Shown: positions 44,017-52,970, numbered from the stretch's first letter. The stretch: 64,000 nt of DNA from Ideonella sp. (GCA_015075545.1 JABTUC010000005.1:62001-126000), one strand, 5' to 3'. The notes: generated by a model not told the origin, from the letters alone. Program-made: numbers and translations.

Positions 44017-45069
44017 TCAGAACACCCGCACGCGCTCTTGCAGCAGGCGCAGTCGCAGGTTCGAGCCCACCGCGAGCGATTGCTCGGCCAGGTAGTTCAG
44101 CGACAGGTACACGGTGAGTCGGTGCGGCGCGAACGCCGGCGAGGCGACGTGCACGTGGCAGTACGAGCCGAGGAACTCGATCTTCTCGATCGCCGCGTCG
44201 AATCCCAGCGGGTCGTCGTCGGCGATCGGCCGCGCCAGCACGTCTTCGGGCCGCAGGTAGACGCGCACCTCGCGGTCGGCGCCGTCGGCGCCCCAGTTCA
44301 GCGTGCCGGCGTGCAGCCGACCGGCGCGCACCTGGCCGGGCAGCACGTTGACCTTGCCGACGAAATCGGCCACGAACGGCGACGCCGGCTCGCGATAGAT
44401 CTCCAGCGGCGTGCCGATCTGCTCGATCACGCCGTGGTTCATCACCACGATGCGGTCGGCTACCGACAGCGCCTCTTCCTGGTCGTGGGTGACCATGATG
44501 GTGGTGACGCCGAGCTTGCGCTGCAGTGCGCGGATCTCCTGCCGCAGGCGCACGCGCTCGAGCGCGTCGAGCGCCGACAGCGGCTCGTCGAGCAGCAGCA
44601 GGCCGGGCGACGTGGCCAGCGCGCGCGCCAGCGCGATGCGTTGCTGCTGGCCGCCCGAGAGCTGCGCCGGGTACTTGCGCTCGCTGCCGGGCAGCCCCAC
44701 CAGCCGCAGCAACTCGGCCACGCGCTGCGCGATCTGCGGCTTGGGCATCTTGCGATTGACCAGCCCGTAGGCCACGTTGTCGGCCACGCTCAGATTGGGA
44801 AACAGCGCGTAGCTCTGGAACACGATGCCGTAGTCGCGCTGCGCCGGCGGCAGGCGCGAGATGTCACGCTCGTTCTGCCAGATCTCGCCGCGGGTCTGCA
44901 CCTCGAGCCCGGCGATCACCCGCAGCAGCGTGGTCTTGCCGCAGCCCGAGGGGCCGAGGAAGCACATGAACTCGCCCTTGCGCACGCCCAGCTCGATATG
45001 CCGCAGCGCGACGAAGCTGCCGAACGCCTTGTGGATGCCGCGCAGTTCGATCGAGTGGTCGGGGCTCAT
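44017..45069 (-). CDS. 2-AEP ABC transporter ATP-binding protein (PhnT type)
   Basis: The 350-residue ATPase has Walker A FLGPSGCGKTTLLRVIAGL, signature LSGGQQQRIALARAL, Walker B LLLLDEPLSALD, the H-loop in TIMVTHDQEEALSVADRI, and a C-terminal TOBE-type regulatory region. It powers uptake with the fused permease and the binding protein upstream. The gene order binding protein-ATPase-permease is the standard for phosphonate importers of the PhnSTUV type. Confidence 0.92.
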   Translation of the reverse strand: MSPDHSIELRGIHKAFGSFVALRHIELGVRKGEFMCFLGPSGCGKTTLLRVIAGLEVQTRGEIWQNERDISRLPPAQRDYGIVFQSYALFPNLSVADNVAYGLVNRKMPKPQIAQRVAELLRLVGLPGSERKYPAQLSGGQQQRIALARALATSPGLLLLDEPLSALDALERVRLRQEIRALQRKLGVTTIMVTHDQEEALSVADRIVVMNHGVIEQIGTPLEIYREPASPFVADFVGKVNVLPGQVRAGRLHAGTLNWGADGADREVRVYLRPEDVLARPIADDDPLGFDAAIEKIEFLGSYCHVHVASPAFAPHRLTVYLSLNYLAEQSLAVGSNLRLRLLQERVRVF

Positions 45070-45139
45070 GGGTGAGTGCCGAGGCGGCGCGCACGCACGC
45101 CGGGCGCCGCTGGCGCCGCGGCGGTGCGCAGCGCCCGCG

Positions 45140-46174
45140 TCAGCGCTTCTCGGACTTGGCGTTGTAGCGCTTGTTCCACTCGGCGAGGATGCGCTCGCGG
45201 TTGCTGGCCGAATAGTTGAAGTCCATCTTGATCAGCCGCGACTCGTAGTCGGCGGGGATGTTGGCCAGCTTCGGCGCCACGCCGGGTTGCGCGGTGATCG
45301 CGAAGTTCTTGCCGTACAGCATCATCGCGTCCTTGCTGCTGGCCCAGTCGGCCAGCTTCTTGGCGGCATCGAGCTTCTTGGTGCCCTTGTGGATCGCGAA
45401 CGCCTCGAGGTCCCAGCCCAGGCCTTCTTTCGGGAACACGAGGTCGATCGGCGCACCCTTGCTCTTGTTGCTGTGGCCGCGGTACTCGAACGAGATGCCG
45501 GCCACGTACTCGCCGGCGGCGGCCATGTTGCACGGCTTGGAGCCCGAGTGCGTGTACTGCGCGATGTTCTCGTGCAGGCCGTCCATGTACTTCCAGCCGC
45601 CGCCCTTGCCGCCGTCGTCGCCCCACATCTGCAGCCAGGCGACGACGTCGAAGTAGCCGGTGCCCGAGCTGGCCGGGTTGGGCATCACCACCTGGCCCTT
45701 GTAGACGGGCTTGAGCAGGTCCTTCCACCCTTCGGGCTTGGGGATGTTGCGCTTCTTGGCCTCGATGGTGTTGAAGCACACCACCGCGCCGTAGACGTCC
45801 ATGCCCCACCACGCCGGCGGGTTCTTCTTGTCGCGGTACTGGCTCATGATGGCGTCGAGATTCAGCGGCGCATAGGGCTCGAGCATGCCTTGCTGATCGA
45901 ACAGGGCCAGGCCCGATGCCGCCACGCCCCAGATGACGTCGGCCTGCGGGTTGGACTTCTCGGCCAGCAGCTTGGCAATCACCACGCCGGTGGAGTCGCG
46001 CACGAACTTGAGTTCGATGTTCGGTTGGGCCTTGGCGAAGCCGTCCTGGTAGGCCTTGATCTGGTCGGTCTCGAGCGCGGTGTAGACGAGCAGGCTGGTC
46101 TTCTGTGCGAACGCACTGCCGCCGAAGGCCAGGGTGGCGGCGGCCAGCAGGGGGGCGATGCCCGGAATGCGCAT
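45140..46174 (-). CDS. 2-AEP ABC transporter periplasmic binding protein (PhnS type)
   Basis: The 344-residue protein has a signal peptide ending in GGSAFA|QKTS, then TSLLVYTALETDQIKAYQDG, SPADVIWGVAASGLAL-type segments, EYVAGISFEYRGHSNKSKGA and DLVFPKEGLGWDLEAFAIHK. It belongs to the ferric/phosphonate/polyamine-type extracellular-binding proteins used for 2-AEP. It is first in the reverse-strand operon. A strong TTGACA-17-TTAGCG promoter (46281-46309) and the ATTGTTGACAAT dyad (46323-46334) lie upstream. Confidence 0.9.
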   Translation of the reverse strand: MRIPGIAPLLAAATLAFGGSAFAQKTSLLVYTALETDQIKAYQDGFAKAQPNIELKFVRDSTGVVIAKLLAEKSNPQADVIWGVAASGLALFDQQGMLEPYAPLNLDAIMSQYRDKKNPPAWWGMDVYGAVVCFNTIEAKKRNIPKPEGWKDLLKPVYKGQVVMPNPASSGTGYFDVVAWLQMWGDDGGKGGGWKYMDGLHENIAQYTHSGSKPCNMAAAGEYVAGISFEYRGHSNKSKGAPIDLVFPKEGLGWDLEAFAIHKGTKKLDAAKKLADWASSKDAMMLYGKNFAITAQPGVAPKLANIPADYESRLIKMDFNYSASNRERILAEWNKRYNAKSEKR

Positions 46175-46280
46175 GGATCTTCTCCTCGGTATGGCGGTGG
46201 ACAGGGCAGGTTACGGCTGCGGCGGCGCCACGCAAGGCATGACAACCCGGTGTCCGACGCCCGTTTCCTCCGGGCCGTCA

Positions 46281-46309
46281 CGCTAACGCGCCACGTTTCG
46301 TGGTGTCAA
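46281..46309 (-). promoter_or_regulatory. Sigma-70-type promoter of the importer operon
   Basis: On the reverse strand TTGACA (46304-46309), 17 bases, TTAGCG (46281-46286). The -35 is perfect and spacing ideal, while the -10 is weak. It points towards the binding-protein gene at 46174. The GntR-type dyad begins 14 bases upstream of the -35. Confidence 0.55.
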
Positions 46310-46322
46310 CGGTATTTTGCCG

Positions 46323-46334
46323 ATTGTTGACAAT
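46323..46334. promoter_or_regulatory. GntR-type operator between importer and Na/Pi transporter genes
   Basis: ATTGTTGACAAT, a dyad ATTGT-2-ACAAT, recurs identically, with the same following bases (xTGCAAA), upstream of the GntR gene at 49358-49369. On the plus strand its TTGACA is also a perfect -35, followed 17 bases later by TTCAAT. A bound repressor would therefore block the promoter of the Na/Pi transporter gene and sit close to the divergent importer promoter. Confidence 0.7.
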
Positions 46335-46502
46335 GTGCAAAACCGCGGCTTCAATCGGGGCCGCGGGGGAGAGGCTCGCTGCGCGGCCGTGCGCTTGGCA
46401 CACAGAGGGTGGTTGCCGCCGGCACGAGCGACTCGCGCAACGCGCACAATGGCCGCGGTCCGGCCGGCATCGCGAGCCGGACGGGCGCGACTATCGGATT
46501 TC

Positions 46503-48188
46503 ATGGTTCATCTGCTCAATCTGTTTGCTGCGATCGCCCTGCTGGTGTGGGGGACGCAGATCGTGCGCACCGGCATCCTGCGCGTCTTCGGCGAGAGCCT
46601 GCGTCATGTGCTGGCCGTCGGCATGCGCACGCGGGTGCAGGCGATGCTGGCCGGCATCGGCGTGACCAGCCTCGTGCAGAGCGCCACCGCCACCTGCCTG
46701 ATCGCCACCTCGTTCCTCGGCCGTGCGCTGGTCACGCTGCCGGCGGCGCTGGCGGTGATGCTGGGCGCCGACGTCGGCAGCGCGGCGATGACGGTGGTGT
46801 TCTCGTTCGACCTGTCGTGGCTGTCACCGCTGTTGATCTTCGGCGGTGTGGTGGCCTTCATTTCGCGCGAGAAGACCACGTTCGGGCAGCTCGGCCGGGT
46901 GGCGATCGGGCTCGGGCTGATCCTGCTGTCGTTGCAGTTGATCGTTGCCGCAACGCGGCCGCTGGTGGAGTCGCCCGCGGTGCGCGTGCTGCTCGAGGCG
47001 CTGCCGCAGGACGTGATGCTCGACATGCTGGTGGGCGCCCTGCTCGCCGTGGCGGCGTACTCGAGCCTGGCCATCGTGCTGCTGGTGGCGACGCTGGCGG
47101 TGTCGGGCGCGGTGACGGTGCCGATCGCCCTCGGACTGGTGCTGGGCGCCAACCTCGGCAGCGCACTGCTGGCGGTGATGCTGACGTCGAAGTCGGCGCT
47201 CGTCGAGCGGCGCCTGCCGATCGGCAATCTGCTGTTCAAGCTGGTTGGCGCGCTGTGCGCGATTCCGCTGCTGCCGGTGGCGCAGGATGCGTTGCGGCTG
47301 GTCAGCCACCAGGTGCACCAGCAGGTGGTGCTGTTCCACCTGCTGTTCAACATCGTGCTGACGCTGGTGTTCATCGGCCTCACCGGGGTGGCTGCCAAGC
47401 TGCTGCTGAAGCTGCTGCCCGAGCCGCGGGTGGGCGCGACGGCGCAGCGGCCGCGGCATCTGGATCCATCGGCGCTGACCACGCCGAGCCTGGCGATCAG
47501 TTGCGCGGCGCGCGAGGCGCTGTACCAGGCCGACGTGGTGGAGACGATGCTGCGCGGCATCGTGCCGGTGCTGCGCAGCAACGACCTCGCGCTGGCCGAG
47601 CAACTGCGCCAGATGGACGACACGGTCGACGAGCTCTACACGTCGATCAAGCTGTATCTGACGCAGATCTCGCGCCAGGCGCTGTCGGAGCGCGAAGGCC
47701 GACGCTGGACCGACGTGATGTCGTTCACCATCAACATGGAGCAGATCGGCGACATCATCGAGCGCGTGCTGCAGGACATCGAGGACAAGAAGATCCGCCC
47801 CAACCGCCGGCTGTCGGACGCCGGCATGGGCGAGATCTGTCACCTGCACGAGCGCCTGGTGGCGAACCTGCGGCTGGCGATGAGCGTGTTCCTCGACGGC
47901 CACGTGCGCGACGCGCGCAAGCTGCTCGAGGAGAAGGCGCGCTTCCGCGACCTGCAGCACGAGTACGCCGCCAGCCACATCGCGCGGCTGCAGGACAACA
48001 CGCCGCAGAGCATCGAGACCAGTTCGCTGCACCTCGACCTCATCAGCGACTTGAAGCGCATCAACTCGCACATCTGCTCGATCGCCTACCCGATCCTCGA
48101 ATCGGCCGGCGCGCTCACCGCCACGCGCATCCGCGCCTCGGTGCTGACGCCGGGCGAGTCGGACCTGCAGAAGCTGGGCGACAGCTGA
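46503..48188 (+). CDS. Na/Pi cotransporter family protein with PhoU-like domain
   Basis: From the ATG at 46503 the product has 561 residues: MVHLLNLFAAIALLVWGTQI, the first Na/Pi repeat TSLVQSATATCLIATSFLGR with the QSxT motif, and a second repeat AAYSSLAIVLLVATLAVSGA in which the usual Gln is replaced. About 170 C-terminal residues form a PhoU-like helical domain (RQMDDTVDELYTSIKLYLTQ). NptA/YjbB-type proteins move phosphate, in or out. It lies between the 2-AEP importer and GntR-PhnA-PhnY genes and shares their operator, fitting disposal of Pi freed from phosphonate. Confidence 0.9.
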   Translation: MVHLLNLFAAIALLVWGTQIVRTGILRVFGESLRHVLAVGMRTRVQAMLAGIGVTSLVQSATATCLIATSFLGRALVTLPAALAVMLGADVGSAAMTVVFSFDLSWLSPLLIFGGVVAFISREKTTFGQLGRVAIGLGLILLSLQLIVAATRPLVESPAVRVLLEALPQDVMLDMLVGALLAVAAYSSLAIVLLVATLAVSGAVTVPIALGLVLGANLGSALLAVMLTSKSALVERRLPIGNLLFKLVGALCAIPLLPVAQDALRLVSHQVHQQVVLFHLLFNIVLTLVFIGLTGVAAKLLLKLLPEPRVGATAQRPRHLDPSALTTPSLAISCAAREALYQADVVETMLRGIVPVLRSNDLALAEQLRQMDDTVDELYTSIKLYLTQISRQALSEREGRRWTDVMSFTINMEQIGDIIERVLQDIEDKKIRPNRRLSDAGMGEICHLHERLVANLRLAMSVFLDGHVRDARKLLEEKARFRDLQHEYAASHIARLQDNTPQSIETSSLHLDLISDLKRINSHICSIAYPILESAGALTATRIRASVLTPGESDLQKLGDS

Positions 48189-48279
48189 AGCCGGCGATGG
48201 CGCGGCGCGGCCGGCGGGTCCCGATGTGCGCCTCGGCCGGGGCGTACCGCAGCGCCGAGCGGCTCGCCGCGGGCCGCGC

Positions 48280-49152
48280 ATGACGCTCACCTGGCCCATC
48301 GTGCTGGCGGTGCTGATCGGCGCCGTGCTGCACGCCGGCTGGAACGCGCTGGTCAAGTCCAGCGGCGACAAGGAGCTCGACACCGCGCTGGTGCACTTCC
48401 TGGGGGGTGCAGTCGCGCTGCCGGCGCTGCTGGCGACGGGTGCGCCGCCGGCCGCCACCTGGCCGTTCATTGCCAGTTCGCTGGTCGTGCACGTCGCGTA
48501 CTACGTGACGCTGGCCGGCGCCTACAAGCACGGCGATCTCGGCCTGACGTATCCGATCATGCGTGGCAGCGCGCCGCTGCTGGTGGCGCTGGGCAGTTCG
48601 GTGGTGCTCGGCGAATCGCTGTCGCCGCTGGCCTGGGCCGGCGTGGCCGGGGTGACCTCGGGGGTGGCGATGGTCGGCCTGGCGCATCCCGGCGAAGCGT
48701 TGCACCACCGCCGCGCGCTCGGCTTCGCGCTCACCAACGCCGTGATCATCATGACCTATACCTTCATCGACGGCAGCGGCGTGCGCGCCGCGGTGGGCGC
48801 CGGCGGCAGCGCGGCCAGCTATGTGTTCCTGCTGTTCGTGCTCGATGCCATTCCGTATCCGGCAATGGTGGTGTTGCGGCGCAACGCCGTCGGGCGGCGC
48901 GCGATCCTCGACTACGCGCGCCGGCGCTGGCCACTGGCGGCGCTCGGCGGCACGGCGTCGATCGGCTCGTACGCGATCGCGCTGTGGGCGATGACGCGCG
49001 CGCCGGTGGCCGCCGTGTCGGCGCTGCGCGAGACCTCGGTGCTGTTCGCCACGCTGCTCGGCGCATGGCTGCTGAAGGAGCGGCTCGGCGCGCAGCGGCT
49101 GGCAGGAGCGCTGGTCATCGTGGCCGGCGTCGTGGCGTTGCGCTTCGGCTGA
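48280..49152 (+). CDS. DMT-superfamily (EamA) transporter
   Basis: The 290-residue protein has about ten hydrophobic helices in two EamA repeats (VLHAGWNALVKSSGDKELDT; AVSALRETSVLFATLLGAWL). It is an inner-membrane exporter of a small metabolite. It follows the Na/Pi transporter gene by about 90 bases and precedes the palindromic element and the GntR gene, so it belongs to the phosphonate locus by position. Its substrate is unknown. Confidence 0.9.
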   Translation: MTLTWPIVLAVLIGAVLHAGWNALVKSSGDKELDTALVHFLGGAVALPALLATGAPPAATWPFIASSLVVHVAYYVTLAGAYKHGDLGLTYPIMRGSAPLLVALGSSVVLGESLSPLAWAGVAGVTSGVAMVGLAHPGEALHHRRALGFALTNAVIIMTYTFIDGSGVRAAVGAGGSAASYVFLLFVLDAIPYPAMVVLRRNAVGRRAILDYARRRWPLAALGGTASIGSYAIALWAMTRAPVAAVSALRETSVLFATLLGAWLLKERLGAQRLAGALVIVAGVVALRFG

Positions 49153-49312
49153 GAAGCTGTGAACGAATCATCCACACCCGCTCGTCACGCCAGAGGGCGC
49201 CCGCTCGTCGTTGCAAATGCTCGCCATATCCCGCGATATGGCTGCGCTTTGCGCCTAGATCGGGCGCCCTCTGGCGCGCCGCTCGGGCGCGGCCGATTCA
49301 TTCACAGCTTCT
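49152..49312. repeat. MITE/REP-like element with terminal inverted repeats
   Basis: The outer arms AGAAGCTGTGAACGAATC (49152-49169) and GATTCATTCACAGCTTCT (49295-49312) pair over 18 bases with one mismatch. Inner arms CGCCAGAGGGCGCCCG (49188-49203) and CGGGCGCCCTCTGGCG (49261-49276) pair perfectly. A small dyad CCATATC-CCGC-GATATGG lies at the centre. The first arm base overlaps the transporter stop codon. The nested symmetry and 161-base size suggest a non-autonomous mobile repeat, probably in many copies. Confidence 0.75.
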
Positions 49313-49357
49313 GAGGCGGGTGCCGGCCCCGACGGGGCAGACCGCCGCACTGGGTAT

Positions 49358-49369
49358 ATTGTTGACAAT
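49358..49369. promoter_or_regulatory. GntR-type operator upstream of the regulator gene
   Basis: ATTGTTGACAAT, identical to the site at 46323-46334, lies 47 bases upstream of the GntR ATG. Its TTGACA (49362-49367) is a perfect -35 with TACGCT at 17-base spacing, so binding would autorepress the gene. Palindromes of the form TTGTxxACAA are typical for GntR/FCD proteins. Confidence 0.7.
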
Positions 49370-49416
49370 CTGCAAACTGCCCCTTACGCTCGGCCGCTAC
49401 CGCCTCCCGACCGACG

Positions 49417-50151
49417 ATGCCCAGCTCTGCCGACCCCAGCAAGCGCGCGCCCGCGGCGGCGGCGATCGAGCTGCTGCGCGAGAACTCGCTGGCGATGCTG
49501 GCGCAGCGCGAACTCGAGCGGCGCATCGTGGCCGGCGAGCTGGCGGTCGGGGCCAAGCTCAACGAGGTCGAGATCGCGCAGACGCTGGGCGTCTCGCGCG
49601 GCCCGGTGCGCGAGGCGTTCCGCGCCCTCGACCAGGCCGGCCTCGTGCGCGTGGAGAAGAATCGCGGCGTCTTCGTGCGCCAGGTGTCGCTGCAGGAGGC
49701 CAACGAGATCTACGAGGTGCGCGCCGCGCTCGAGGGCCTGATCGGCCGGTTGGCGGCGCAGCGCATCGACGCCGACGAGCTCGAACAGCTGCGCGCGATC
49801 GTCAAGAAGATGGCCGCGCTCGACAAATCGCGCAAGGCCGAGGCGTACTTCGCGCTCAACCTCGAGTTCCACGAGCTGGTGGCGCGCGCCGCGCGCAACG
49901 CGTCGCTGCTGCGGCACTACCGGCGCGTGGTCAACGAGCTGGGCCTGTACCGCCGCGAGACGCTCACGCGCAACAGCGAGCTCATCGGCGTGTCGACGCG
50001 CGAGCACGAGGCGATCGTCGCCGCGCTGGCCAAGGGCGACGAGCGGCAGGCCGAGCGGCTGCTGGTCGAGCACGTGCTGCTCAGCCGCGAGCGCCTGCAC
50101 GGCGCGCTGGCGGCCAAGCCGGCGCGCGCGGCACGCGTCGAATCGTCGTGA
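49417..50151 (+). CDS. GntR/FCD-family regulator of the phosphonate locus (PhnR-like)
   Basis: The 244-residue protein has an N-terminal GntR winged helix (LERRIVAGELAVGAKLNEVE, then TLGVSRGPVREAFRALDQAG and RVEKNRGVFVRQV) and a C-terminal FCD effector domain (EIYEVRAALEGLIGRLAAQR with metal-type histidines LEFHELVARAARN and REHEAIV). It is encoded directly upstream of phnA, in the same order as the phosphonate-utilisation regulator of Burkholderia. It should respond to 2-AEP or a downstream metabolite and act at the two ATTGTTGACAAT sites. Confidence 0.9.
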   Translation: MPSSADPSKRAPAAAAIELLRENSLAMLAQRELERRIVAGELAVGAKLNEVEIAQTLGVSRGPVREAFRALDQAGLVRVEKNRGVFVRQVSLQEANEIYEVRAALEGLIGRLAAQRIDADELEQLRAIVKKMAALDKSRKAEAYFALNLEFHELVARAARNASLLRHYRRVVNELGLYRRETLTRNSELIGVSTREHEAIVAALAKGDERQAERLLVEHVLLSRERLHGALAAKPARAARVESS

Positions 50152-50183
50152 GCGCGCGCAATCAATCTTCCGGGAAGCATGCG

Positions 50184-51443
50184 ATGGCAGGCGAGCAATC
50201 TTCGGTCACCGTCAACGGCGTTGCCTACCGCTGGCCGCGGCGGCCGGTGGTGGTGGTGTGCATCGACGGCGGCGACCCGGCGTACCTGAGGCGCTTTCTC
50301 GACGACGGCGCGCTGCCACACATTGCGCGCTTCGTCGCCGAGGGTTTCGGCACCGTGGCCGACGGCTCGATGCCGTCGTTCACCTGCCCGAACAACATGT
50401 CGATCATCACCGGCACGCCGACTTCGAAGCACGGCATCTCGGGCAACTTCTACCTCGACACCGCCACCTGGCAGCCGGTGGTGATGACCGGCCCCGAGCT
50501 GCTGCGCGGCGACACCATCCTCGCGAAGTTCGCCGACGCCGGCGCCAAGGTGGTCTCGATCACCGCGAAGGACAAGCTGCGCAGGCAGCTCGGCAAGGGG
50601 CTCGACGTGCGCCAGGGCCACGTGTCGTTCTCGTCGGAGTACGCGAGCAGCTGCACGCTGGCCGACAACGGCATCGAGAACGTGCTCGAGTTCGTCGGCA
50701 TGCCGCAGCCCGGCATGTACTCGATGGAGCTGTCGCTGTTCGTGCTCGAGGCGGGCGTGAAGCTGCTCGCGCAGCGCCGGCCCGACCTGCTGTACCTGTC
50801 GCTCACCGACTGGGTGCAGCACAAGTACGCACCCGAGGAGGCCGAGGCGCTGCGCTTCTACCGCGCGCTCGACGACGCCTTCGGCCGCCTGGCCGCGCTC
50901 GATGCGACGGTGGCGCTCACCGCCGACCACGGCATGAGCGACAAGAGCAACGCCGCCGGCGAACCCAACGTGATCTGGCTGCAGGACATCCTCGACGCCA
51001 GGTTCGGTGCCGGCACCACCACCGTGATCTGCCCGATCACCGACGCCTTCGTCGGCCACCACGGCGCGCTCGGTGGCTTCGTGCGGGTGTGGAGCCGCGG
51101 TGCGGTGAGCGCGCGCCAGATCATCGAGCACATCGCGGGCATCGACGGCATCGAGATGGCGCTCGACCGCGAGGCCGTGTGCGCGCGCTTCGACATGCCG
51201 GTCGACCGCGAGGGCGACGTGGCGGTGGTGGCGCGCCACGACGTTTGCATCGGCAGTTCGGCGTCGGCGCACGATCTGTCGGGGCTCGAGGGCCATCGGC
51301 TGCGCACGCACGGCGGCGTATCGGAGACCCAGGTGCCGCTGATCCTCAACCGGCCGCTGACCGAGGCCTACAAGCTCAAGGCCGCGGGGCAGCGGCTGAA
51401 GAGCTGGCAGATCTTCGATTTCGCGATCAACGGCACGGCCTGA
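50184..51443 (+). CDS. phnA: Phosphonoacetate hydrolase
   Basis: From the ATG at 50184 the 419-residue alkaline-phosphatase-superfamily enzyme shows VVVCIDGGDPAYLRRFLDDG, nucleophile Thr in MPSFTCPNNMSIITGTPTSK, metal ligands in SLTDWVQHKYAPEEAE and ALTADHGMSDKSNAAG, and LRTHGGVSETQVPLILNRPL. It hydrolyses phosphonoacetate to acetate and phosphate with zinc. It is the last step of the 2-AEP route, between the regulator and PhnY genes. A weaker ATG four bases upstream in another frame was rejected. Confidence 0.93.
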   Translation: MAGEQSSVTVNGVAYRWPRRPVVVVCIDGGDPAYLRRFLDDGALPHIARFVAEGFGTVADGSMPSFTCPNNMSIITGTPTSKHGISGNFYLDTATWQPVVMTGPELLRGDTILAKFADAGAKVVSITAKDKLRRQLGKGLDVRQGHVSFSSEYASSCTLADNGIENVLEFVGMPQPGMYSMELSLFVLEAGVKLLAQRRPDLLYLSLTDWVQHKYAPEEAEALRFYRALDDAFGRLAALDATVALTADHGMSDKSNAAGEPNVIWLQDILDARFGAGTTTVICPITDAFVGHHGALGGFVRVWSRGAVSARQIIEHIAGIDGIEMALDREAVCARFDMPVDREGDVAVVARHDVCIGSSASAHDLSGLEGHRLRTHGGVSETQVPLILNRPLTEAYKLKAAGQRLKSWQIFDFAINGTA

Positions 51444-51450
51444 CCCCGCG

Positions 51451-52914
51451 ATGAAGCTTGCGACATCCCCTGCAGCCAAGGAGCTCGGCGCCGAGGTGCG
51501 ACGCGAGGCGATGCGCATCGCCGGCGACGCGGTGCACAGCGAGCGCGTGATCGCGGTGCACTACCCGTACAGCGGCGAGATCGTCGCCACCGTGCCGCGC
51601 GCCGGCGTCGACGACGTGCGCCGCGCGATCCGCATCGCGCGCGACTACCGGCCCAGGCTGACGCGCCACGAGCGCTACCGCATCCTGATGCGCGCCGGCG
51701 AGCTGATCGCGCAGCGCAAGGACGCGATCGCGCGGCAGATCACGCTCGAATCGGGGCTGTGCCTGAAGGATTCGACCTACGAAGTCGGCCGCGCCAGCGA
51801 CGTGCTGCTGTTCGCCGCGCAGCAGGCGCTGGTCGACGACGGCCAGAGCTTCGCCTGCGACCTCACGCACCACGGCAAGCAGCGCCGCGTGCACACGATG
51901 CGCGAGCCGCTGCAGGGCGTGATCAGCGCGATCACGCCGTTCAACCACCCGCTGAACCAGGTGATCCACAAGGTGGCGCCGGCGGTGGCCACCAACAACC
52001 GCATGGTGCTCAAACCCAGCGAGAAGACGCCGCTGGCGGCGCTGACGCTGGCCGACATCCTGTACGAGGCCGGGCTGCCGCCGCCGATGCTGTCGGTGGT
52101 GACCGGCGAGCCCGCCGAGATCGCAGACGAGATGCTGACGCACCCCGACGTCGACCTCGTCAGCTTCACCGGCGGCGTGGCGATCGGCAAGCACATCGCG
52201 GCGCGTGCGGTCTACAAGCGGCAGGTGCTCGAGCTCGGCGGCAACGATCCGCTGGTGGTGATGGACGACGCCGACGTCAACAAGGCGGCCGACCTCGCCG
52301 CCAGCGGCTCGTACAAGAACAGCGGCCAGCGCTGCACCGCGGTCAAGCGCATCTTCGTGCACCAGCGACTGGCCGACGACTTCACGCAGGCGCTGCTCGA
52401 GCGCACCCGGGCGTGGCGCCACGGCGACCCGCTGGACCCCAAGGTCGACATGGGCACGGTGATCGACGAACGTGCGGCGATGCTGTTCGAGCGCCGCGTT
52501 GCCGATGCGGTGGCGCAAGGCGCGCGGCTGCTGCACGGCAACCAGCGCGAGGGTGCGCTGTACGCACCGACGCTGCTCGATCAGGTGCGCGGCGCGATGG
52601 AGGTGGTGCAGCAGGAAACCTTCGGCCCGGTGTCGCCGGTGATGACCTTCAAGGACGTCGACGACGCCATCGCCCAGGTCAACTCCACCGCCTTCGGCCT
52701 GTCGTCGGGCGTGTGCAGCAACCGGCTCGACGACATCATGCGCTTCGTGCGCGAACTGCACGTGGGGTCGGTCAACGTCTGGGAGGTGCCGGGGTACCGC
52801 CTGGAATCCACGCCGTTCGGCGGCATCAAGGATTCCGGCCTCGGCTACAAGGAGGGCGTGCAGGAGGCCTGCAAGAGCTTCACCAACGTGAAGACGTATT
52901 CGCTGCCTTGGTAA
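51451..52914 (+). CDS. phnY: Phosphonoacetaldehyde dehydrogenase
   Basis: The 487-residue ALDH has catalytic Cys in YKNSGQRCTAVKRIFVHQRL, Glu in KRQVLELGGNDPLVVMDDAD, and the PhnY-type C-terminus NVWEVPGYRLESTPFGGIKD followed by SGLGYKEGVQEACKSFTNVK. It oxidises phosphonoacetaldehyde to phosphonoacetate with NAD. It follows phnA by seven bases. With PhnW (37.9 kb) and PhnA it gives the C-P hydrolytic pathway that does not need PhnX. Confidence 0.92.
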   Translation: MKLATSPAAKELGAEVRREAMRIAGDAVHSERVIAVHYPYSGEIVATVPRAGVDDVRRAIRIARDYRPRLTRHERYRILMRAGELIAQRKDAIARQITLESGLCLKDSTYEVGRASDVLLFAAQQALVDDGQSFACDLTHHGKQRRVHTMREPLQGVISAITPFNHPLNQVIHKVAPAVATNNRMVLKPSEKTPLAALTLADILYEAGLPPPMLSVVTGEPAEIADEMLTHPDVDLVSFTGGVAIGKHIAARAVYKRQVLELGGNDPLVVMDDADVNKAADLAASGSYKNSGQRCTAVKRIFVHQRLADDFTQALLERTRAWRHGDPLDPKVDMGTVIDERAAMLFERRVADAVAQGARLLHGNQREGALYAPTLLDQVRGAMEVVQQETFGPVSPVMTFKDVDDAIAQVNSTAFGLSSGVCSNRLDDIMRFVRELHVGSVNVWEVPGYRLESTPFGGIKDSGLGYKEGVQEACKSFTNVKTYSLPW

Positions 52915-52952
52915 GGCGGCCAGCGATCGGCTGCTCGTTGGCAGGTCGAGAC

Positions 52953-52970
52953 TGTCGGAATTCTTTACGA
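52953..52970. promoter_or_regulatory. Candidate enhancer site of the PEP-CTERM gene
   Basis: TGTCGGAATTCTTTACGA, an imperfect dyad centred on GAATTC, lies about 110 bases upstream of the -24 element of the sigma-54 promoter, at a distance usual for bacterial enhancer-binding proteins such as PrsR. The match is visual only. Confidence 0.35.
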
